A stretch of DNA of 64,000 nt, from positions 149,696 to 213,695 of the forward strand of contig CAINED010000044.1 of assembly GCA_903847605.1 (NCBI GenBank). The letters are read 5' to 3'. The stretch is from an uncultured Hyphomicrobiales bacterium. Its GTDB lineage: Bacteria; Pseudomonadota; Alphaproteobacteria; Rhizobiales; Beijerinckiaceae. The translations under genes were made by a program, and so were the position numbers. Below the pieces are notes generated by a model that saw only the letters and a list, made by a program, of their open reading frames with translations, had not been told where the DNA came from and did not search any database. Position 1 is the first letter of the stretch; the number at the start of each line of letters is the position of its first letter. This document shows, in pieces, positions 17,090-26,602 of the stretch.

Positions 17090-17253
17090 GGGGTGTCGCC
17101 TTTTTGCCTCACCCCACGGGAATCCACAGGCTTTACAGGCCTTGGACTCAACGGCGGGCAAGCGAGTGGTTAAGGTCGGTTAATAGTAAAAACCGCCGGG
17201 GCGTTACGAAGGTGCGAACTGTTCGCATATTCGCCGGGGATCGGAAGCAGGTT

Positions 17254-18672
17254 GTGAAGTCAGCAGGAAGAAATCGGCTGGAAAATGCAGCTGCCGGAAC
17301 GGCTTTGGCTGCTTTCGCGGCGGTGATTCTTGTGTCGCCTGCTGTATCGGAGACAATTTCCGGCGCGCTCGCCAAGGCCTATATGAACAATCCGCAGCTC
17401 AATGCTGCTCGCGCCGGAACGCGCGCCGTCGATGAGAATGTGCCGCGCGCCACAGCCGGCTTCCGTCCGACGATCACCGCAACCGCCGACGCCGGCGCGC
17501 AATACAACGAGACATGGCGGCCATTCACAAGCGTCCTCAATCCCGGCGGCAATACGGGCGCGCACACCTTGCCGCGCGGCGCCGGTGTGACCGTCCAGCA
17601 GAACATTTTTAACGGCAACCGCACCGTAAATGGCGTACGGCAGGCCGAGTCGCAGGTGCTGCAATCGCGCGAGCAGCTGCGCGGCGTCGAACAGACCGTG
17701 CTCGCCAACGGCGCGATCTCCTACATGAACGTGCTGCGCGATACGGCGATCCTGAATCTGCGCAACAACAACGTGCGCGTTCTCGACCAGCAGTTGAAGC
17801 AGACGCGCGATCGCTTTCAGGTCGGCGAAGTGACCCGCACCGACGTGGCGCAGGCCGAGTCGGCGCTGGAGACCGGCCGTTCCGACGTTTTCGTCGCGCA
17901 GGCCAATCTGCAGAACAGCCTTGCCGTCTACCGCCAGATCATCGGCGAACAACCCAAAAGCCTCGCCCCCGCGCAACCGCTGACGGCCCTATTGCCGAAG
18001 AACGTTCAAGGCGCCATCGATCTCGCCCTGCGCGAGCATCCCGACGTTGTGGCCGCCCTGCATGCCGCCGATTCAGCTTCTTTGGCGGTCAAGATATCCG
18101 AGGGCGCGCTCTATCCGACAGCCAACGTGACAGGCAATATCCAGCGCCGTTACGACGTGCAGAACCTGCCCAATACGCGCCAGAACACCGCGTCCGTTGT
18201 CGCCTCGCTGAACGTGCCGATCTACGACGGCGGGCTCAGCTACGCCTCAATACGTCAGGCCAAGGAAACGTATGGTCAGGCGCGCCTGCAGGTGGATGTG
18301 CAACGGGAGACGGTGCGCGCCTCTGTGGTCTCGTCCTGGGGCAATTTCGACAGCTCCGCCAAGGTGATTGAGGCGCGTCAGGCGGCAGTGCGCGCTGCGG
18401 AGATCGCCCTCGAAGGCGTGCGCGAGGAAGCCAAGGTCGGGCAGCGCACGACGCTCGATGTCCTCAACGCACAGCAGATCCTGCTCAACGCGCGCGTCAA
18501 TCTCGTAACGGCGCAGCGTGATCGTGTCGTCAATTCCTATACGTTGATGTTCGCGATCGGCCGGCTGCTCGCCGACAATCTGAAACTGCAGGTGACGCCC
18601 TACGATCCTGTCGTACATTTCGATCAGGTGCGCGGCAAATGGTGGGGCGTGCGTACGCCGGACGGGCGCTGA
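17254..18672 (+). CDS. TolC family outer membrane channel protein
   Basis: 472-residue outer membrane efflux/secretion channel. The pattern of two OEP repeats is clear: repeat 1 begins ETISGALAKAYMNNPQLNAAR and contains VTRTDVAQAESALE; repeat 2 contains VRASVVSSWGNFDSS and KVGQRTTLDVLNAQQILLNA. The frame is open upstream to 17104, but GTG at 17254 gives a normal signal peptide (KSAGRNRLENAAAG followed by a hydrophobic core and cleavage near VSE), and GGAAGCAGG sits just before it. TolC partners ABC transporters of type I secretion or RND pumps; none is adjacent. It is the only outer membrane candidate in the window for exporting the RTX proteins. Confidence 0.92.
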   Translation: MKSAGRNRLENAAAGTALAAFAAVILVSPAVSETISGALAKAYMNNPQLNAARAGTRAVDENVPRATAGFRPTITATADAGAQYNETWRPFTSVLNPGGNTGAHTLPRGAGVTVQQNIFNGNRTVNGVRQAESQVLQSREQLRGVEQTVLANGAISYMNVLRDTAILNLRNNNVRVLDQQLKQTRDRFQVGEVTRTDVAQAESALETGRSDVFVAQANLQNSLAVYRQIIGEQPKSLAPAQPLTALLPKNVQGAIDLALREHPDVVAALHAADSASLAVKISEGALYPTANVTGNIQRRYDVQNLPNTRQNTASVVASLNVPIYDGGLSYASIRQAKETYGQARLQVDVQRETVRASVVSSWGNFDSSAKVIEARQAAVRAAEIALEGVREEAKVGQRTTLDVLNAQQILLNARVNLVTAQRDRVVNSYTLMFAIGRLLADNLKLQVTPYDPVVHFDQVRGKWWGVRTPDGR

Positions 18673-18804
18673 TCCTCGCTCGATCGCGGAAATCCACGTA
18701 AAATGACTTGAAGCTTGCGGCAATTGTAGCGTGAACGCTTGCCGCGGAGTCCTGCGCAGTTCAATCTGACGTTGGGCTCGAATCACTTTGGGTGCGGCAA
18801 CCCC

Positions 18805-19674
18805 ATGAATGCGGCGACAAATCCTGCAGCGAATCTGCGCAGCGGCGAACGAACACCGGATCCCTCGATGGAGGAAATCCTCGCTTCGATCCGGCGGATC
18901 ATCGCCGACGAGCAGGCGTCCGCTCAGCCTGCGGCGCCACCCCAGGCGCAAGTAGCCGTGCAGCCGCCTGTGCGTACGGCTCGCCCGCTCGCGCCGATCG
19001 TAGCGCAAGCGCCTCAATCGCAGCCCGTTGCGCCGGTTGAGGCCGCTCCGGCCACACCGGCTACCCCCAGCGAATTCGAGGCATGGCTGGCGCAGACAGC
19101 GAACGCGCCCTTGCCGCCGGTAAAGCCCGCGCCGTCGCGGACGACAGCCGAGCCTGCTTATTCAGCGCCAGTCGTATCCCTACAGCCCCGCGCCGCGGAG
19201 ACAATCGTTGAAGCCCCGGCTGTCGAACATCAGGCAGAAGCGCCCGTGGCCGACACTTACGAAGCGCCTGTCGTTGAGGAGCCTCAGCCGGCCGCGACCG
19301 AATATTATCTCGAGCATCAACCCGCACCAGCCCATGATGTGGGACAGGGTTGGCATGCGCCTCACCTGAGCGTCGTTCCGCCTGCGGGGGAGAATTACGC
19401 ACCTTCGGCCGCGCCGGATGCGGAACTCGATGCGCCCTTGCGCCCCGGCTTCGATACGGGAGATCTCCTGTCCGATGCCGCCGGCTCCAGCGTGCAGTCT
19501 TCGTTTCAGGCGCTGGCGCGCACCATGTTCATGCAGAATACCGGCATGGTGGAAGAAGCCGTGCGCGAGATGTTGCGGCCCATGCTGAAGCAATGGCTGG
19601 ACGATAACCTGCCGCCGGTCGTCGAGCGCCTCGTGCGCGCCGAGATCGAGCGCGTCGCGCGCGGCATTCGCTGA
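18805..19674 (+). CDS. PopZ/DUF2497 family polar organizing protein
   Basis: 289-residue protein with the two conserved ends of the PopZ family and a variable middle. Near the N-terminus SMEEILASIRRIIADEQ; at the C-terminus VEEAVREMLRPMLKQWLDDN and VVERLVRAEIERVARG, predicted helices used for oligomerisation. The 180-residue centre is acidic and Pro/Ala/Glu-rich, as in Caulobacter PopZ, which forms a cell-pole matrix and anchors the chromosome origin. The ATG at 18805 was chosen because the next in-frame Met lies at the conserved SMEEI and the upstream part is unlike the family. Position between a TolC gene and valS is typical for Alphaproteobacteria. Confidence 0.88.
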   Translation: MNAATNPAANLRSGERTPDPSMEEILASIRRIIADEQASAQPAAPPQAQVAVQPPVRTARPLAPIVAQAPQSQPVAPVEAAPATPATPSEFEAWLAQTANAPLPPVKPAPSRTTAEPAYSAPVVSLQPRAAETIVEAPAVEHQAEAPVADTYEAPVVEEPQPAATEYYLEHQPAPAHDVGQGWHAPHLSVVPPAGENYAPSAAPDAELDAPLRPGFDTGDLLSDAAGSSVQSSFQALARTMFMQNTGMVEEAVREMLRPMLKQWLDDNLPPVVERLVRAEIERVARGIR

Positions 19675-19784
19675 GCCGCCTTCACCCCTCTGCGCGTTGA
19701 CTTTCGCGCGCATGGCGGGTTTCTAGCCATAAATCCGAATAAACCTGCAGCAACGCGGCCCCGCCGCGCCGGAGCGCTATTTCC

Positions 19785-22649
19785 ATGATGGACAAGACAT
19801 TCGATCCTGCCGCTGTCGAAAACCGTATCGCGGCGCGATGGGAGGAGAGCGGAGCCTTCCGTGCCGGCCGGCCGGAGCGGGCAGGGGCGGACACATTCTC
19901 CATCGTCATCCCGCCGCCGAACGTGACGGGATCGCTGCACATGGGCCATGCGCTCAACAATACGTTGCAGGACATTCTCGCCCGCTTCGAGCGCATGCGC
20001 GGCAAGGATGTGCTCTGGCAGCCGGGCACTGACCACGCGGGCATCGCCACGCAAATGGTGGTCGAACGTCAGCTCATGGAACGGCAGGAACCTGGCCGTC
20101 GCGAGATGGGTCGCGAAAAATTCCTCGAGCGCGTTTGGGCATGGAAGGCCGAATCCGGCGGCGCGATTTTCAAGCAGTTGAAGCGCCTCGGCGCCTCCTG
20201 CGACTGGTCGCGCGAACGCTTCACGATGGACGAGGGCCTGTCGCAGGCGGTGCTCAAGGTCTTCGTGCAGCTTTATCGCGAAGGCCTCATCTACAAGGAC
20301 AAGCGCCTTGTGAACTGGGACCCCGCGTTGCTGACCGCGATCTCCGATCTCGAAGTGCAGCAGGTGGACTGCGCGGGCAGCTACAAGTGGCAGAGGGGGG
20401 ATGAGAAGGAGTTCGACGCGGCAGCGCTCGGCAAGGCGCTCGACAGGAATCCGGGCGGGCACCTCTATTATTTCAACTATCCCATAGACGGCGAAGACTA
20501 TAACCCCGACGCGCCCGAGACCTTTATCACAGTCGCGACGACGCGGCCCGAGACGATGCTCGGCGATACGGCTGTCGCCGTGCATCCGGAAAACGAGCGG
20601 CTGAAGCATCTCATCGGCAAGAATGTCGTGCTGCCGCTGGTCGGGCGTCTCATTCCCATCGTCGCCGACGATTACGCCGATCCCGAAAAAGGAACCGGCG
20701 CGGTGAAGATTACTCCCGCGCACGACTTCAACGATTTCGAAGTCGGCAGGCGGCACGATCTCCCGATGATCAATATTCTCGACGCCGAAGGGCGGCTGAT
20801 GCTGCTCGATCCGAGTTTCAGTGAAGGCGTTGCGGAAAGTTCGGAACTGGCGCTGACCCTCGGCCTCAATGGCATGGATCGCTTTGCGGCGCGCAAGGTC
20901 ATTGTCGAGCGAATGCACGAGCGCAAACTCTGCATCAAGATCGAACCGCATGCGCATACCGTGCCGCATGGCGACCGTTCGAATGTGGTGATCGAGCCGT
21001 GGTTGACGGACCAGTGGTATGTGGATGCGAAGACGCTGGCGCAACCGGCGCTCGCGGCGGTGCGTGACGGACGCACGACTTTCGTGCCGAAGAACTGGGA
21101 AAAAACTTATTTCGAATGGCTCGACAACATCCAGCCCTGGTGCATCTCGCGCCAGCTCTGGTGGGGCCATCAGATCCCCGCATGGTATTCGGCCTGGGGC
21201 GGCGTCTATGTTCACGAGACCGAGGAAGAAGCCATCGCCGAGGCGCTGGCAGATGCGGTGACGCGCGAAATCTACGACGATGTGGAAGCAGGTGAGATCG
21301 CGCAGGACCCGGAGCGTTGCGCACAGCTGCTGACGCGCGACGAGGATGTGCTCGATACCTGGTTCTCCTCGGCTTTATGGCCTTTCTCGACCATGGGCTG
21401 GCCGGACGAGAGCGATCCCGCGCTGAAGCGCTTTTATCCGACATCCGTGCTGGTGACGGGTTTCGACATCATCTTCTTCTGGGTCGCCCGCATGATGATG
21501 ATGGGACTTCATTTCATGAAGGAGGTCCCGTTCCGCGACGTCTATATCCACGCGCTCGTCCGCGACGAGAAGGGCGCGAAGATGTCGAAGTCGAAGGGCA
21601 ATGTCATCGATCCTCTCGATCTCGTCGACAAGTACGGCGCTGACGCCTTGCGCTTCACGCTCGCCGCGATGGCGGCGCAGGGCCGCGACATCAAGCTGGC
21701 GACCAGCCGCGTCGAAGGCTATCGCAATTTCGCGACGAAACTCTGGAACGCCGCGCGCTTTGCCGAAATGAACGGCTGCGAGCGTGTCGCGGGTTTTGAT
21801 CCTGATACGGTGAGCGAGACCCTCAACAAATGGATTGTGGGCGAAGCCGCGCGCGCGACCGCGGATGTGACGGCCGCGATCGAAGGCTATCGCTTCAACG
21901 ATGCGGCCAATGCAGCCTATCGTTTCGTCTGGAACATCTTTTGCGACTGGTACCTCGAACTCGCCAAGCCCGTGCTGCAGGGGGCGGACGACAACGCTTC
22001 AAAGGCGGAGACGCGCGCGACGACGGCTTTCGTGATCGACGAGATCGCGCGGCTGCTGCATCCTTTCATGCCGTTCATCACAGAAGAACTTTGGGCGATC
22101 AAGGGCGCTGAAGGACCGGCGCGGGAAGCGCCGCTCGTGCTTTCCGCATGGCCGCAATCGGAAGGGCGCGAGCAGCCGGAGGCTGAAGCCGAGATTGGCT
22201 TTATCGTCGATCTTGTCAGCGAGATACGTTCGGTGCGTTCGGAAATGAACGTGCCTGCGGCCGCGCAAATCCCGCTCGTGATCGTTGCAACAGAACCTGC
22301 GTTGCAGGCGCGTGTGCGCAAATGGGACGAGACGATCAGGCGTCTGGCGCGTCTCTCCGACATTTCGTTCCTCGATCAGCCTCCGAAAGAATCCGCGCAG
22401 ATGATCGTGCGCGGCACGACCGTGGCGTTGCCACTCGCGGGCGTCATCGACATTTCCGCCGAGAAGGCGCGCCTCGCCAGGGAGATCGGCAAGGAAGAGG
22501 GCGAGGTGAAGAAAATCGACGCCAAACTTAACAACCCTGCTTTCGTCGCGAAGGCGCCGGAGGAAGTCGTCGAGGAAAATCGCGAGCGCCGCGAAGAAGC
22601 GACATCGCGCATCGCGAAAATGCGCGCGGCGCTGGAGCGGCTGGGTTAG
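19785..22649 (+). CDS. valS: Valyl-tRNA synthetase
   Basis: Class I aminoacyl-tRNA synthetase charging tRNA-Val. 954 residues. The HIGH motif reads HMGH (residues 52-55, in NVTGSLHMGHALNNTLQD), the KMSKS loop reads KMSKS near residue 599, and a C-terminal coiled-coil arm (ARLAREIGKEEGEVKKID...ENRERREEATSRI) ends the protein. The editing domain is present (TTRPETMLGDTAVAVHP). Its TAG stop codon overlaps the TAA stop of the convergent giant RTX gene, with no terminator between them. Confidence 0.98.
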   Translation: MMDKTFDPAAVENRIAARWEESGAFRAGRPERAGADTFSIVIPPPNVTGSLHMGHALNNTLQDILARFERMRGKDVLWQPGTDHAGIATQMVVERQLMERQEPGRREMGREKFLERVWAWKAESGGAIFKQLKRLGASCDWSRERFTMDEGLSQAVLKVFVQLYREGLIYKDKRLVNWDPALLTAISDLEVQQVDCAGSYKWQRGDEKEFDAAALGKALDRNPGGHLYYFNYPIDGEDYNPDAPETFITVATTRPETMLGDTAVAVHPENERLKHLIGKNVVLPLVGRLIPIVADDYADPEKGTGAVKITPAHDFNDFEVGRRHDLPMINILDAEGRLMLLDPSFSEGVAESSELALTLGLNGMDRFAARKVIVERMHERKLCIKIEPHAHTVPHGDRSNVVIEPWLTDQWYVDAKTLAQPALAAVRDGRTTFVPKNWEKTYFEWLDNIQPWCISRQLWWGHQIPAWYSAWGGVYVHETEEEAIAEALADAVTREIYDDVEAGEIAQDPERCAQLLTRDEDVLDTWFSSALWPFSTMGWPDESDPALKRFYPTSVLVTGFDIIFFWVARMMMMGLHFMKEVPFRDVYIHALVRDEKGAKMSKSKGNVIDPLDLVDKYGADALRFTLAAMAAQGRDIKLATSRVEGYRNFATKLWNAARFAEMNGCERVAGFDPDTVSETLNKWIVGEAARATADVTAAIEGYRFNDAANAAYRFVWNIFCDWYLELAKPVLQGADDNASKAETRATTAFVIDEIARLLHPFMPFITEELWAIKGAEGPAREAPLVLSAWPQSEGREQPEAEAEIGFIVDLVSEIRSVRSEMNVPAAAQIPLVIVATEPALQARVRKWDETIRRLARLSDISFLDQPPKESAQMIVRGTTVALPLAGVIDISAEKARLAREIGKEEGEVKKIDAKLNNPAFVAKAPEEVVEENRERREEATSRIAKMRAALERLG

Positions 22650-25600
22650 GCGACGATCGTAAAATCGCCCGCCGTCAGCGTTGGCATCCCCGTCAGCGTT
22701 GCGATCTGCACGCGCGCGGTTGCGCCGCTGCCGTCGATGTCGAAGTAGAGCGCGCCGGTCGAATTGTTGTACACGAAGCGGTCGTCGCTATCGCCGGCAA
22801 CGCCGGTTCCGTTCGACAGGAACTGGTTCGCAGCGAGCGACCCCGCAACGAGACCTCCGCCGAAGAGCGCGGCTGACACTTCGATCTGATCGGCGGCTTC
22901 GAAGTCACGGATCGTGTCGCGGTCCACAGCGAGATTTTGCAGCACGAACACGTCCGCGCCAGCATTGCCGAAGAGCGTGTCGATGCCCGCGCCGCCGGTC
23001 AGGCGATCGTTGCCGGCATTGCCGGTCAGCGTGTCCGCGCCTGCGCCGCCAATCAGCGTGTCGTTGCCCGCGCCGCCGAAGATCGCATTGACGAGTTCGT
23101 TGCCCTGCAGGGTGAGGCCCGCGGAGGAAGTGGCATAGAGGCGCTCGACATAGACGCCTGCGCCGAGCGTGTAGCTGACGCTCGTATAGGCGATATCGAG
23201 CGTCCCTTCGCTCGCACCCTCGTGCAACACGTCGGCGGCATTGTCGATATAATATTTGTCGTTGCCATTGCCGCCGGTCATGTCGTCGACGCCGCCACGC
23301 CCCTCGAGAATGTCATTGCCGTCGTGGCCGAAGAGCGTGTCGTTGCCGGCATTGCCCTGAATGTTGTTGGCGAGTTCGTTGCCGTGCAGGGTCAGCGCCG
23401 TTGCGCCGGCATTGGCGAACAGGAACTCGATGGTCTGGCCCGCGCCGAGCGTGTAATCGACCGTCGTGTAAACGCTGTCGCTGCCCGCGTTACCTGTCTC
23501 GGTCACGACATCGCCGGCGTTGTCGACATAATATTTGTCGTTGCCCGCGCCGCCGATCATCGTGTCCGCGCCGCCGCGCGCATTGATCGTGTCGTTGCCA
23601 GATCCGCCAGTGATCGTGTTGACATTGTTGTTGCCGGTCAGCGTGTCGTCATGGGCGGAGCCGGTGAGGTTTTCGATCAGCGACAGCGTATCCGTACCCG
23701 CGCCAAGCGTGTTCTGCGCGGTCGCCAGCAGCAGGCTGACCGTGACTGCGGACGTCGCCGTCGCATAGCTGGCGGTGTCGATATCAGCGCCGCCGTTCAT
23801 GACGTCATTGCCGACGCCGCCTTCCAGCACATCGTTGCCATTGCCGCCGTTCAGCGTGTCGTTGCCGTCGAGACCGTTGAGCGTATCGTTGCCGCCGTTG
23901 CCATTCAGCGTGTCGTTGCCCGTGTTGCCGTTCATCGTGTTGGCGGTATCGGAGCCGCCGAGCGTCATGCCCGTCGTGAGACTTGCAAACATCGTCTCGA
24001 TCTCGGACGTCGCGAGCAAGGTGATGTTGGCGCGCGCATCGACGCGATCGGCTGTGCCCTGTCCGGCCAGTTCGATGGCGACATCGGATGCTTGATAGAT
24101 GATGTAGCGATCGTTGCCGAGCCCGCCGCGCAATTCGTTGGCGCCGGTTTCGTCGCTGGTCAGGATGTCGTTGAAGTCCGAGCCGATGAGGTTTTCGATG
24201 CCGACGAGACGATCGAAGCCTGCGCCCTGCGTATCCTGGAATGTCGTGGTGTTACGCAGGGTGACGATCACGCCGGCGCTCGCGCCCGCATAGCTTGCGG
24301 TGTCGATGTCGGCGCCGCCGTCAATCAAATCGTTGCCAGCGCCGCCGTTCAGCGTGTCGTTGCCGCTGTTGCCCAGGATCGTGTCGTCGCCATTGCCGCC
24401 GGTATAGCTGTCGTTGCCGGCGAGCATGTCGATCGTGTCGTTGAAGACGGTGCCCGCGAGATTATCGTCGCCCGCGGTCGGGTCCGGATCTGCGGTGACA
24501 TTGACCGTGATGCGCGGGGTGACATTGTTGATGAAAGTGACGAAATCACCGTCGAAGCGACCCACGACGATATCCAGGTGGCCGTCGCCATTCATGTCGG
24601 CCAGCGCCGGGGCTGAGTAGCCGCCCACGTCGCTGCCGATCGCGACAGGCGCGGCGAAGACCGGGGCCGTCGCGGTTCCGGTATTCTCAAAATAGTTCAG
24701 CACGCCATCTTGTTCGCCAACGACCATGTCGAGGTCGCCGTCGCCGTCGAGATCGCCCAGCGCCGGGGCTGACCAGTAGCCCACGTCGCTGCCGATCGCG
24801 ACAGGCGCGGCGAAGACCGGCGCGGTGGCCGTGCCCGCATTCTGGAAATAGTTCAGCACGCCATCGGCTTCGCCGACGACCATGTCGAGATCGCCGTCGC
24901 CGTCGAGATCGCCCAGCGCCGAGGTTGAGTAGCTGCCCACGTTGCTGCCGATCGTGACAGGCGCGGCGAAGACGGGCGCGGCAGCCGTGCCGGTATTCTG
25001 GAAATAGTTCAGCGGGCCATCATATTCGCCAACGACCATGTCGAGATCGCCGTCGCCGTCGAGATCGCCCAGCGCGGGGGCTGAGACAAAGCCCACATCG
25101 CTGCCGATCGCGACAGGCGCAGCGAACACCGGCGCGGCGGCCGTGCCGGTATTCTGGAAATAGTTCAGTGTGCCATCATCTTCGCCCGCGATCATGTCGA
25201 GATCGCCGTCGCCGTCGATATCGCCGAAAACCGGCGCGCTGAATTGAACGACACCGATACTAAGTCCGTTCAACGGATTGGCCGCACCTACCGCTTGCGT
25301 GAAGGAAGGTGTCGAGGCTATGGCCGAAGCGCCCGCGCCATCCCTCACGTCGAGGGCAAGCGTGCGGCTGGCTGTCGGCGTATCCGACGCATTGGCATAG
25401 GTGAGATTCTCGACCAGCGCCTCGACAGCCGCGGTCGTGGCGTTGGCGTTGAGCGTGATGGTGAAAGTCCCGCCCGCGCCGCCGCTGGCCGTGCCGATGG
25501 CGACGCCGCCATAGGTGATCGTGCCGGCGGAAAAGCCGATCTGGCCGGCGCCCGTCCCCTGGTTGCGGATGGAAACGATATCCTCGGCCAGAAGGCCCGA

Positions 25601-26602
25601 TACGGTCACCGAGCCATTGGCGAAATTGCCCTCGGGATCGGTGAGCGTTACATCGGCGTCGAGCACCTGCGGCTGCGCGTTGACGGCGTTTTCCGCAAAG
25701 GCGACCGACGTGGCGACATGCGCAATATGCGGCGCGTCGTTCTGCGCGGTGACATTGACCGTGATGCGCGGGATGGCATTGTTGAAGAAGGTGACGAAAT
25801 CGCCGTCGGCGCGGCCAACGACGATATCCAGGTAGCCGTCGCCATTCATGTCGGCCAGCGCCGGTGCCGAGTAAAGACCCACGTCGCTGCCGATCAAGAC
25901 TGGCGCGGCGAAGACCGGGGCTGCGGTCGTGCCAGTATTCTCAAAATAGTTCAGCACGCCATCAAATTCACCAACGACCATGTCGAGGTCGCCGTCCCCA
26001 TCGAGATCGCCGAGCGCGGGGGTTGAGAAGGTGCCCACGTTGCTGCCGATCGCGACAGGCGCCGCGAAGACCGGCGCGGTCGCGGTACCGGTATTCTCAA
26101 AATAGTTCAGCACGCCATCTTCTTCGCCAACGACCATGTCGAGATCGCCGTCCCCATCGAGATCGCCCAGCGCCGGGGCTGACCAGTAGCCCACGTCGCT
26201 GCCGATCGCGACAGGCGCGGCGAAGACCGGCGCGGTGGCCGTGCCCGTATTCTGGAAATAGTTCAGCACGCCATCTAATTCGCCGACGACCATGTCGAGA
26301 TCGCCGTCGCCGTCGAGATCGCCCAGCGCCGGGACAGAGGCAACGCCCACATCGCTGCCGATCGCAACAGGCGCGGCGAAGACCGGCGCGGCGGCCGTGC
26401 CGGTATTCTGGAAATAGTTCAGTGCGCCATTATTTTCGCCGGCGATCATGTCGAGATCGCCGTCGCCGTCGAGATCGCCGAAAACCGGCGCGCTGAATTG
26501 AACGACACCGATACTAAGTCCGTTCAACGGATTGGCCGCACCTACCGCTTGCGTGAAGGAAGGTGTCGAGGCTATGGCCGAAGCGCCCGCGCCATCCCTC
26601 AC
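22646..26602 (-). CDS. Giant FG-GAP/RTX exoprotein, C-terminal part after an in-frame amber codon
   Basis: 1,318 codons from a GTG at 26602, but this is not a natural start: it is in the same frame as the gene at 26639-28201, separated by a TAG and 12 sense codons. It should be read as the C-terminal 71% of one 1,851-codon gene. Visible: two and a half FG-GAP-like beta-propeller/cadherin-like modules (GDLDGDGDLDMVVGE repeats, each followed by xNYFxNTGTA), then from about 24480 down an RTX region with many GGxGxDxLx nonapeptides that bind Ca2+ (GGNGNDVLEGGVGNDVM and others). The C-terminus GADVFVLQN...TIRDFEAADQIEVSA and the last 60 residues match the serralysin-type end that carries an uncleaved type I secretion signal. 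Stop codon overlaps that of valS. Confidence 0.75.
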   Translation of the reverse strand: MRDGAGASAIASTPSFTQAVGAANPLNGLSIGVVQFSAPVFGDLDGDGDLDMIAGENNGALNYFQNTGTAAAPVFAAPVAIGSDVGVASVPALGDLDGDGDLDMVVGELDGVLNYFQNTGTATAPVFAAPVAIGSDVGYWSAPALGDLDGDGDLDMVVGEEDGVLNYFENTGTATAPVFAAPVAIGSNVGTFSTPALGDLDGDGDLDMVVGEFDGVLNYFENTGTTAAPVFAAPVLIGSDVGLYSAPALADMNGDGYLDIVVGRADGDFVTFFNNAIPRITVNVTAQNDAPHIAHVATSVAFAENAVNAQPQVLDADVTLTDPEGNFANGSVTVSGLLAEDIVSIRNQGTGAGQIGFSAGTITYGGVAIGTASGGAGGTFTITLNANATTAAVEALVENLTYANASDTPTASRTLALDVRDGAGASAIASTPSFTQAVGAANPLNGLSIGVVQFSAPVFGDIDGDGDLDMIAGEDDGTLNYFQNTGTAAAPVFAAPVAIGSDVGFVSAPALGDLDGDGDLDMVVGEYDGPLNYFQNTGTAAAPVFAAPVTIGSNVGSYSTSALGDLDGDGDLDMVVGEADGVLNYFQNAGTATAPVFAAPVAIGSDVGYWSAPALGDLDGDGDLDMVVGEQDGVLNYFENTGTATAPVFAAPVAIGSDVGGYSAPALADMNGDGHLDIVVGRFDGDFVTFINNVTPRITVNVTADPDPTAGDDNLAGTVFNDTIDMLAGNDSYTGGNGDDTILGNSGNDTLNGGAGNDLIDGGADIDTASYAGASAGVIVTLRNTTTFQDTQGAGFDRLVGIENLIGSDFNDILTSDETGANELRGGLGNDRYIIYQASDVAIELAGQGTADRVDARANITLLATSEIETMFASLTTGMTLGGSDTANTMNGNTGNDTLNGNGGNDTLNGLDGNDTLNGGNGNDVLEGGVGNDVMNGGADIDTASYATATSAVTVSLLLATAQNTLGAGTDTLSLIENLTGSAHDDTLTGNNNVNTITGGSGNDTINARGGADTMIGGAGNDKYYVDNAGDVVTETGNAGSDSVYTTVDYTLGAGQTIEFLFANAGATALTLHGNELANNIQGNAGNDTLFGHDGNDILEGRGGVDDMTGGNGNDKYYIDNAADVLHEGASEGTLDIAYTSVSYTLGAGVYVERLYATSSAGLTLQGNELVNAIFGGAGNDTLIGGAGADTLTGNAGNDRLTGGAGIDTLFGNAGADVFVLQNLAVDRDTIRDFEAADQIEVSAALFGGGLVAGSLAANQFLSNGTGVAGDSDDRFVYNNSTGALYFDIDGSGATARVQIATLTGMPTLTAGDFTIVA

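Noticed and set aside
19506..21215. 569-codon minus-strand frame opposite valS
   Set aside because: Arg/His/Asp-rich composition typical of antisense reading; valS is complete and well conserved on the plus strand.
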